Positions 49,202-64,000 of a DNA stretch of 64,000 nucleotides are shown here, piece by piece. The DNA comes from Flaccisagitta enflata (lineage: Eukaryota; Chaetognatha; Sagittoidea; Aphragmophora). The stretch covers positions 80,290,001 through 80,354,000 of the forward strand of contig OZ231127.1 in NCBI GenBank assembly GCA_965153355.1, written 5' to 3'. The translations under genes and the position numbers were made by a program. The first letter of the stretch is position 1. The number at the start of each line of letters is the position of its first letter. The notes under the pieces were generated by a model, which saw only the letters and a program-made list of their open reading frames with translations, was not told the origin of the DNA and made no database searches.

Positions 49202-49739
49202 AGTGCCACTTGATGCGAAATTCCCAAAAGGACTTTCTAAGAAAAGAGAAAACGCGAGCGATAAGAAACACCGTTTCTTAGTAAATGGCTACGTATGTCT
49301 GCTATAGGCTTTGTCTGACCATCTGTTTATTGGTCTGACCAGAGCTTTCTTTATATGATCAGGACGAAGCGCAACGCCGTAGTTGAAGTTGAATTTGCAG
49401 ACTCGCAGTCATTCTTTTCAAAACAGGCACCAAAGGTAGCCAGCGGGATTCAACTGAAACGGGCCTCAAAAAAAATTCTGTCAAATTTCAACGAATTTGA
49501 CGAGATGCGTTCATTATAAAACTTTGTTTTATCCTTTATATATACAAACAAAATATTCAGCTATCGTTAACAGCTCTTAATATAGTATTGTTCAATGCTA
49601 ACTTGAAATATAGCCCGAAAAAATGGTTTTTACAATGTATAAAACGCCGGAATTGAACGTAATTTTTTTACTTTCACTTCTCCTCAACTGAACGCCCTCT
49701 AAACAGCCCGGTAAGTATCTGGAATTTTTTTACAAGAAA

Positions 49740-49925
49740 CTAGATCGAAAATGTGATCGAATGGTGAAAACCGCGTCCAAATCGGACGTGCGGCTCGCCG
49801 CGGCTAGCCTCGCAAAGGTTAACTTTCCGGGCCCGGTTTCGGCGCGGTTGAGGTTGTTGATTTTCGTTGCGACGCCAGTTAAAGAACGAAAACTTTCTCA
49901 GTTACGTGCGCCTCAGATTTAATTT
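49740..49925 (+). promoter_or_regulatory. CpG-rich promoter-like segment upstream of the family gene
   Basis: A local rise in GC and CpG (for example GCGGCTCGCCGCGGCTAGCC) in otherwise AT-rich DNA, 290-480 bases upstream of the proposed start. No TATA box is evident. Read as a CpG-type promoter or an upstream non-coding exon by position only. Confidence 0.35.
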
Positions 49926-50217
49926 CTATACTTTGAGATAAATATCAAATTCATGAATGAAGTATGCAGTGCAGCATATCAATCGAACCGGGTTGATATG
50001 GAGAATACAAATATGAGGTCCAAATGCTGTTTTAAGACAAATGTGAGGAAAAAAGTAACCACAAAGCATTTTTCTGAGATTTTAATGCGCGCACACACGA
50101 GCGGAGGTACGTGTAAGCTGGCAAAGCATGGCCGTGGCAGTAACACCATGTTTTAATCCATTGTCTACAATTACGTCAAAGATTGTCCCTGAACTGTTGT
50201 TCAATCTCTCTGTCACA

Positions 50218-57042
<6,825 letters not shown>

Positions 57043-57208
57043 AATGGACAACAATTTTACTTGATCTCAAACGTATTTATTTGCTGTTGCATCGTGATGA
57101 ATTAATTTTACAGAATTTTTTTGCGTCAGTTAAATTTATTTTGAACAAATTTGAATTACACTTTAATGTTGTTACAATTCAATTCAATTCCACCACTGAG
57201 AGAGAGAA

Positions 57209-57552
<344 letters not shown>

Positions 57553-57712
57553 CTCTTGTTTTGGGATCTGGCGTAAGTGTTGTCAGGTTCGCTTCCGTGT
57601 TGGCCGCCAAATCGTGAAGACGAACAACCGCTTCAGTTGGTTTCTTCCTGCTTACTTGATCTTCCACGACCACCGCAAGAGCGATGAACAAGCACCGCCG
57701 CATTCGATGACG

Positions 57713-58170
<458 letters not shown>

Positions 58171-58203
58171 TCGGTTTGCATTTGGATCTCTCCGAATCCT
58201 CAA

Positions 58204-58235
<32 letters not shown>

Positions 58236-58339
58236 CGAGAGCGAGAGCGAGAGAGAGAGAGAGAGAGACCCTTCCCCGAGACTGTCGACGTGTAGTGCGT
58301 GTTACTAAATCAACTGAATATGCCGTCAAATGATGAAAG

Positions 58340-58520
58340 AACAAGGCCGGATACACGGCCAATACTCGTCGCGGACGGGTGGGCAGGGGCGGAAATGCGC
58401 TTTTTGGGCAGCGGCCCCGAAGGGGACGAAGTCCTGTAGAACACAGGGGGACTCTCATTTGTTTGTTTGTTCGTCCGTCCGTCCGTCCGTGCGTCCCCCC
58501 CGGCTTTCTCAGGCCTAAAA
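58340..58520 (+). repeat. Chimeric repeat: hairpin-repeat start joined to a GGGCAGCGGCC repeat
   Basis: Starts GAACAAGGCCGGATACACGG like the hairpin repeats. It continues as GGGCAGCGGCCCCGAAGGGG, AGTCCTGTAGAACACAGGGG and a (GTCC)n run, matching repeats at 4740-4790, 47055-47110 and 47345-47400. Confidence 0.55.
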
Positions 58521-59068
58521 TACACCCTCTCAGACCTTAAATCTGCCCTCTCAGGCCTTGAATCTGCTCCCTCAGGCCTAAAACCTGCCCTATCAAGTCT
58601 GAAATCTGCCCCTACTCAGCATGGTGAACATAGAAGGTTGAAATTTTAGAAATACTGCAGCAAGGACCAAGTTATATGAAGAAAAACCAGATTGTTCACA
58701 GTTTTATGTTTTTTTTCTCCTTCACCTATCTTTGAGCGGGCATAACTTTTGAACGGCTGGGCCGATTTAGTCGCGCAAAAAACGGTTGGACGCCCCTTGA
58801 AAAACTCTACATTTTGGTCACCGATTTTTCCTAAATCCATCAAAAAACGACTCAGTTACGTCCGTTTGAATGGAAAAGATCACCTGACAAAATTTTCCTT
58901 GTGGACTAGGGCCGAATTTGATGATATTTGTGCCCCTCAGAGGTCAGCCAATGGGCCAAATCTATGTTAAATAATCTAAACAAATGTATAGATACACATT
59001 TGGACCAAAAGCAAACATTTTTGACGATTTTTAAATTTTCACTCCCCCTGGCTACCAAAGGCCTTGTA

Positions 59069-59627
59069 ACAGGGTGAGCAAAATTATCCGGACTTAGCAA
59101 TTATTTTTCTCAAAAACCCCGTGGGAAAGAAAGTTTTCAAAGTATGAGGGGTTGATACAAAAAGTCTCCTTTTTAGCATTCAAACCCAAATTTACAAAAA
59201 ATAAGAAAGTCAATAATAAAACTTTCCAGGTAAATTTGACTCAGATAAAACACTCCCAAAAAGGAGTAAAAAAAAAAACCCAAAAATCTGTTGTTGGCTT
59301 TTTTTTACCTTTTTTTTCTTTTTTGCTTTTGTGAGCTCAATTGATGTTGATTTAACTTACCTCTCTCAGCATAGTGTGTCACTATGGAATAGTTAGAAAT
59401 ACAAGAATCTATGAATTTGAAACCTATTTCATTTATAAAATGAAATCTCGTCAAAATCAGAATCTTTGCTTCAAATCATTTGACTGACATAGTAAAAGGG
59501 ATTTGGAAAATACCTACAGTCAATTCTGGCTTCTAGTATGACTTACTGGGCTACTCAGCTCAAATTTCATAATACTAGGTCACTTTTCTTTCTATGGAGC
59601 AAGTCCGGATAATTTTGCACGCCTTCT
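59069..59627. mobile_element. 559-bp Tc1/mariner-like MITE
   Basis: Termini of about 27 bp sharing GCAAAATTATCCGGACTT in inverted orientation, flanked by TA on both sides (59067-59068, 59628-59629). The interior is AT-rich with no transposase. It ends about 90 bp before the 84-bp satellite. Confidence 0.75.
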
Positions 59628-59717
59628 TAGGCACTTGATATAGATGCGATGGATTAGTTTCTCGGCAATATCGGCAATCCCGGCTATATTGACCACATCG
59701 AAGTGACCGCGCTGACG

Positions 59718-61005
59718 TTTGATTGTCACCAGAATAAGAGCAAACAATTAATAAGAGCAAATGGTGATATCGGTGAGAGCACAAAGTCTCAGTCTAAGAG
59801 GTTGGAAGTTTGATTGTCACCAGATTGAAAGCAAATAAGAGCAAATGGTGAAATCGTTGAGAACGCTGAGCCTCAGTCTGAGAGATTGTAAGTTTGATTG
59901 TCACCAGAATGATAGCAAAAAAGAGCAAATGGTGATATCGGTGAGAGCGCTGAGCCTCAGTCTAAGAGGTTGGAAGTTTGATTGTCACCAGAATGAGAGC
60001 AAATAAGAGCAAATGGTGATGTCGGTGAGAGCACTAAGTCTCAGTCTAAGAGGTTGGAAGTTTGATTGTCACCAGAATGAGAGCAAATAAGAGCAAATGG
60101 TGATGTCGGTGAGAGCACTAAGTCTCAGTCTAAGAGGTTGGACGTTTGATTGTCACCAGAATGAGAGCAAATAAGAGCAAATGATGATATCGGTGAGAGC
60201 GCTGAGCCTCAGTCTAAGAGGTTGGAAGTTTGATTGTCACCAGAATGAGAGCAAATAAGAGCAAATGATGATATCGGTGAGAGCACTAAGTCTCAGTCTA
60301 AGAGGTTGGACGTTTGATTGTCACCAGAATGAGAGCAAATAAGAGCAAATGATGATATCGGTGAGAGCGCTGAGCCTCAGTCTAAGAGGTTGGAAGTTTG
60401 ATTGTCACCAGAATGAGAGCAAATAAGAGCAAATGGTGATGTCGGTGAGAGCACTAAGTCTCAGTCTAAGAGGTTGGACGTTTGATTGTCACCAGAATGA
60501 GAGCAAATAAGAGCAAATGATGATATCGGTGAGAGCGCTGAGCCTCAGTCTAAGAGGTTGGAAGTTTGATTGTCACCAGAATGAGAGCAAATAAGAGCAA
60601 ATGATGATATCGGTGAGAGCACTAAGTCTCAGTCTAAGAGGTTGGAAGTTTGATTGTCACCAGAATGAGAGCAAATAAGAGCAAATGGTGATGTCGGTGA
60701 GAGCACTAAGTCTCAGTCTAAGAGGTTGGACGTTTGATTGTCACCAGAATGAAATCAAATAAGAGCAAATGGTGATATCGGTGAGAGCGCTGAGCCTCAG
60801 TCTAAGAGGTTGGAAGTTTGATTGTCACCAGAATGAAAGCAAATAAGAGCAAATGGTGATGTCGGTGAGAGCACTAAGTCTCAGTCTAAGAGGTTGGACG
60901 TTTGATTGTCACCAGAATGAAATCAAATAAGAGCAAACGGTGAAATTGGTGAGAGCGCCAAGCCTCGGTCTGAGAGATTGGACATTTGATTGTCACCAAC
61001 TGACT
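59718..61005 (+). repeat. 84-bp satellite, about 15 units, two alternating subtypes
   Basis: Units start TTTGATTGTCACCAGAATGA at 59718, 59809, 59893, 59977, 60061, 60145, 60229 and so on to 60985; all spacings are 84 except the first (91). Units carry either GAGCACTAAGTCTCAG or GAGCGCTGAGCCTCAG, mostly alternating, which gives a 168-bp higher-order unit in the middle of the array. Confidence 0.9.
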
Positions 61006-61074
61006 AATGGCAGCGCAAAAGATCAACAAACAGAGACGATGATGACATTTTGTCTCGACCGAAGGTTCGGCCGA

Positions 61075-61520
61075 TGCCTGTCTACGTAGTAGACACTATC
61101 CATTTACAGACTTGAGCAACCATGTCCTACTAACGTTGCTTCAAACATCTGTCAAATCTGTCAACGTAGTAGACAGTATTATCCAGTTAAAGACTTGAGC
61201 AACCAACTCCTACAAACGTTGCTTCAAACATCTGTCAAATCTGTCAACATTGCAGACAGCACTATCCAGTTAAAGACTTGAGCAACCATGTCCTACAAAC
61301 ATTGCTGCAAACATCTGTCAAATCTGTCAACATTGCAGACAGCACTATCCATTTACAGCGTTGCTGCAAATGCAAGTATGAAATGTCTGTCTAATCTGTC
61401 AACAATAAGACAGAACTATACAGTAAGACGATAGCCACCAGACTTTACCAACATTGGTACCAATGTCTGTCAAATCTGTCAACATTGTAGCCAGCACTCT
61501 CCACTTAGGCAAAGGCAAAC
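61075..61520 (+). repeat. 83-bp tandem repeat, about five decaying units
   Basis: CTTGAGCAACCA recurs at 61111, 61194 and 61277 (period 83), with CATCTGTCAAATCTGTCAAC and CAGACAGCACTATCCA. Units shorten and diverge toward 61520. From 61520 to 62040 I see only unique AT-rich DNA. Confidence 0.8.
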
Positions 61521-62079
61521 GATATTTACCAACATTGCGGCCGAGAAGAGTCAAGTGTGTCAACATCATGATTCATGAGTAACAATCTCCTCCATAAGCG
61601 GCCAAGTCTGACCATCATGGCCATCGCAGACATTTAAACCAAACAATTTGATAGATGCACAGATGCACGCACCCTCTTGATTTTAGCGTTGGTAGCTCAT
61701 GGACAGGCGCACTATATTGAAAATCGATATCGCAAGAAAATGAAACGGAATGATCTCAGTTCACGTTCGTTGAAGTAAGATGATAAGGGAGAGAGAGAGA
61801 GACCGAAAGTAACATTGACGTCATTGGAGGAAGGAAGAAACGCATGAGTGAAGTAAGCAACGTGCTTCGTGGCCATTAAGTATCAACATGACCATTCGGT
61901 GACAATGTGTTTTATAATGCTGATGGAAAAGTAATCCAGTGATGACAGATTGCAACCAAGGAAGAGAAAGAAATCATAGCGTTCCATCTTACCAAGTAGA
62001 TATGCAATCTCGTTTAAAAAGCCTCAATGATTTTGAAAGTCTTGGCTAAGAGTGCACAGTGAAAGAGCTTTTTCATATA

Positions 62080-62218
62080 CAGTTGAACCCGCTTTAGCGG
62101 ATCTGCTTTTAACTGCAGTCTGTTTGTAATAGAAACTAATTCTTGGTCCCCTTAACCTGTTTTCCTTTATTTTCTTTATGGGCTATCCCCTGAAATCCGA
62201 TAGACCGGGATTCAACTG
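62080..62218. mobile_element. 139-bp pogo/Tigger-like MITE
   Basis: CAGTTGAA inverted termini followed by CCCG, flanked by TA (62078-62079, 62219-62220). The interior has no coding potential. A left-end fragment of the same kind (ACAGTTGAACCC) appears at about 34911. Confidence 0.65.
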
Positions 62219-62353
62219 TACAGCTTGCATTGTGAGTGGTTTTTCATGAGAATTGTCTCGTAAAATCAGAATTTTCCGCGTATCCTAATAGCCTTTCTGT
62301 TTATATGAAGACTTTGCAACTCTTAAGTGTATGAATGTCGTGGGTTTGAGTGG

Positions 62354-62355
<2 letters not shown>

Positions 62356-62424
<69 letters not shown>

Positions 62425-62512
62425 GGACAGACAAAAAGACAGAAACGCAATCAACCAGACAATTCAACAAACTGGAAGAAACAGAAACGAGTAGACACTG
62501 GACAAAACAAAA

Positions 62513-62604
<92 letters not shown>

Positions 62605-62606
62605 CA
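62356..62606 (+). repeat. (GA)n and (ACA)n arrays
   Basis: 62356-62422 GA, 62515-62606 ACA. 62610-62960 after them is unique DNA with a T-rich stretch. Confidence 0.94.
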
Positions 62607-62964
62607 AATGAAACAGGCTGTACCCTCATCATTCAACTGCCAGCTGTTCCTAGATTTCTTTTCTCCTGGAATAATCTTTCTTTTCTTTTCTTTTCTCTTT
62701 CTGCTCGATTGCCCTCGTCTTCGCTCTTTGTAACATACGCGGGTTTTTTTCAGGGTTTTTGAGGTTCGCTGTGTTTACTTAGTCGCTCAAACTACCCCTC
62801 CTCAAAACGTGAGTGCTTTTGTCAACTATTCTGTCGCAAACAATATTTTCAGATTTTGCCATTCAAGAAAGGAAGAAATAACACGATAAACAGACCCTGT
62901 AGTTGTAGAACAAAAATAGTTTGTCAAAACCTAGTGGTATTGGATACTTCGTACACTGTTGTTT

Positions 62965-63335
62965 TTAGTCGCGTGCACGCGACTCTACAACCCGCTTTGT
63001 CCGTCCGTCTGTCCGTCCGTCGGTCCGTCGGTCCGTCCGTCCGTCCGTCACACTTTACTTTTTTTTACTATAACGTCAATTCTTAGGTCATTTTAAGTCA
63101 TTTTAAGTCATTTATAGTTATTCTAAGTCATTTTGAGTCATTCTAAGTCACTTTAAGTCATTTTAAGTCATTTTAAGTTATTTTAAGTCATTTTTGGTAA
63201 TTAGGTTTTTTAGTCATTTTAAGACAATTTTGGTCATTTTAGGTCAGTCTAAGTCATTGAAAGTAGTTCTAAGTCATTCTAAGTCATTCTTTGTCTGTAA
63301 GTCTCGCACGCGACTTATAGGTGTTGGCCTTGTTT
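62965..63335 (-). mobile_element. Hairpin-CTAA repeat, copy 6, with an expanded 10-bp array
   Basis: Perfect hairpin GTCGCGTGCACGCGAC (62968-62983), a long GTCC tract, then 63085-63290 with about 20 copies of AAGTCATTTT-like decamers, and the end GTTGGCCTTGTT. Confidence 0.68.
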
Positions 63336-63582
63336 TATTTAATGACACTTTTTGCCCATTTATCGTGGTAAAAAGTATTCAAAAATGAAAAAAACAATTG
63401 ACTCAAAAAAACTGATGATGAACAAACAAACTGATGATGGAAATTATTTTTGCCAGGAAGGAGGATAATCGTAACCGGAAAGATGAGCCGAGGATGATTT
63501 TGAATGGAATATAATCATAATCAAGTCTCATACATGATGTACGGGACGATTGTCCGATGCAGATCTGAAAACCATGTTTTTT

Positions 63583-63740
63583 GTTGCGGACACACAACTC
63601 TTTAAGAAGCAGTCATCGAGTTGAAACATGGGGAAACGAGCTTTTTAGAACTTTTTGTGTATGTTTGAGTGTTTGGGGTGTGGATTGGGGTTGGATGACC
63701 CTGCCCACCCGTTCGCAACAATATTGTGACCCCGCGTCAC
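63583..63740 (-). mobile_element. Hairpin repeat, TTGCG subfamily, copy
   Basis: Hairpin GTTGCGGACACACAAC (63583-63598, one weak pair), then GTGTTTGGGGTGTGGATTGG, GACCCTGCCCACCCG and GTGACCCCGCGTCAC. No CTAA here: the flank reads TTTTTTGTTGCG. Confidence 0.55.
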
Positions 63741-63808
63741 TTTTTTTGAATGACTAGGAGGAAATTAAGGCACCAGCCGCCATTCATTGATTGTGCGATG
63801 GATATAAA

Positions 63809-63988
63809 AACAAGGCTGGATTCACGGTTATCCCAGTCGCGTGCCCACTTGAGCCCTTGGGCAGGAAAAGTGAGGCCAGACCGCAAAAACATAAAAAAAA
63901 AATAAAAGGGGACCGACCGAGGGACCAACCGACGGACCGACCGACGGATCGACAAAGCAGAGTGTAGAGTCGCGTAGCACGCGACTAA
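63809..63988 (+). mobile_element. Hairpin-CTAA repeat, copy 7
   Basis: Starts AACAAGGCTGGATTCACGG and contains GACCGCAAAAACATAAAAAA and a GACCGACC tract. It ends with hairpin GTCGCGTAGCACGCGAC (63969-63985) and CTAA. Confidence 0.72.
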
Positions 63989-64000
63989 AACAAACCGGGC

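Noticed and set aside
59718-61005. Array with repeated units as a possible CRISPR
   Set aside because: Whole 84-bp units are homogeneous tandem repeats without unique spacers, and the genome is eukaryotic.

Overview
The window is nuclear DNA of a eukaryote, most likely an invertebrate metazoan. It is AT-rich and extremely rich in microsatellites, with small GT-AG-spliced exons in long introns. One gene encodes a type I membrane protein with immunoglobulin-like repeats, which is an animal hallmark, and a second belongs to a multi-copy family I know from cnidarians, molluscs and other animals. I cannot name the species. Exon joins and coordinates were worked out by eye from splice sites and reading phase. 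No search was run.

Layout. (1) 2024-36520, minus strand: a ten-exon gene for a secreted-signal, Ig-like, single-pass membrane protein of 483 residues. All nine introns join in phase. Its introns hold most of the repeats of the left half: a 1.76-kb hAT-like element (4993-6753), hexamer, tetramer and dinucleotide arrays, several foldback elements and many copies of a small hairpin-ended repeat. (2) 26649-34896, inside intron 1 and in the same orientation: a complete Ty3/gypsy-type LTR retrotransposon with two 374-bp LTRs that I read as identical, TCAC target duplications, a Leu-tRNA-type primer site, gag and pol. Two key enzyme motifs in pol are abnormal. (3) 36521-49700: intergenic, mostly microsatellites, minisatellites and small transposable elements. 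(4) 49740-57043, plus strand: a CpG-rich promoter-like segment, then a five-exon gene of the TDxTSK/CGLH/GGKY/VPxTN family (function unknown), with one in-frame TAA in exon 4. Huge (TC)n and (TTC)n arrays lie just upstream of its 3' splice sites. (5) 57100-64000: microsatellites, a Tc1/mariner-like MITE, an 84-bp satellite with alternating subtypes, an 83-bp repeat, a pogo-like MITE and three more hairpin-ended repeats.

The most novel candidate is an interspersed repeat superfamily, at least 13 copies in this window. Copies run from ACAAGGCC through a (GGAC)n-like tract to a terminal 16-17-nt hairpin ending CTAA. The hairpin sequence differs between subfamilies while its self-complementarity is kept. 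It may be a non-autonomous Helitron-like group. A second theme is small TA-flanked foldback elements that abut splice sites of the Ig-like gene.
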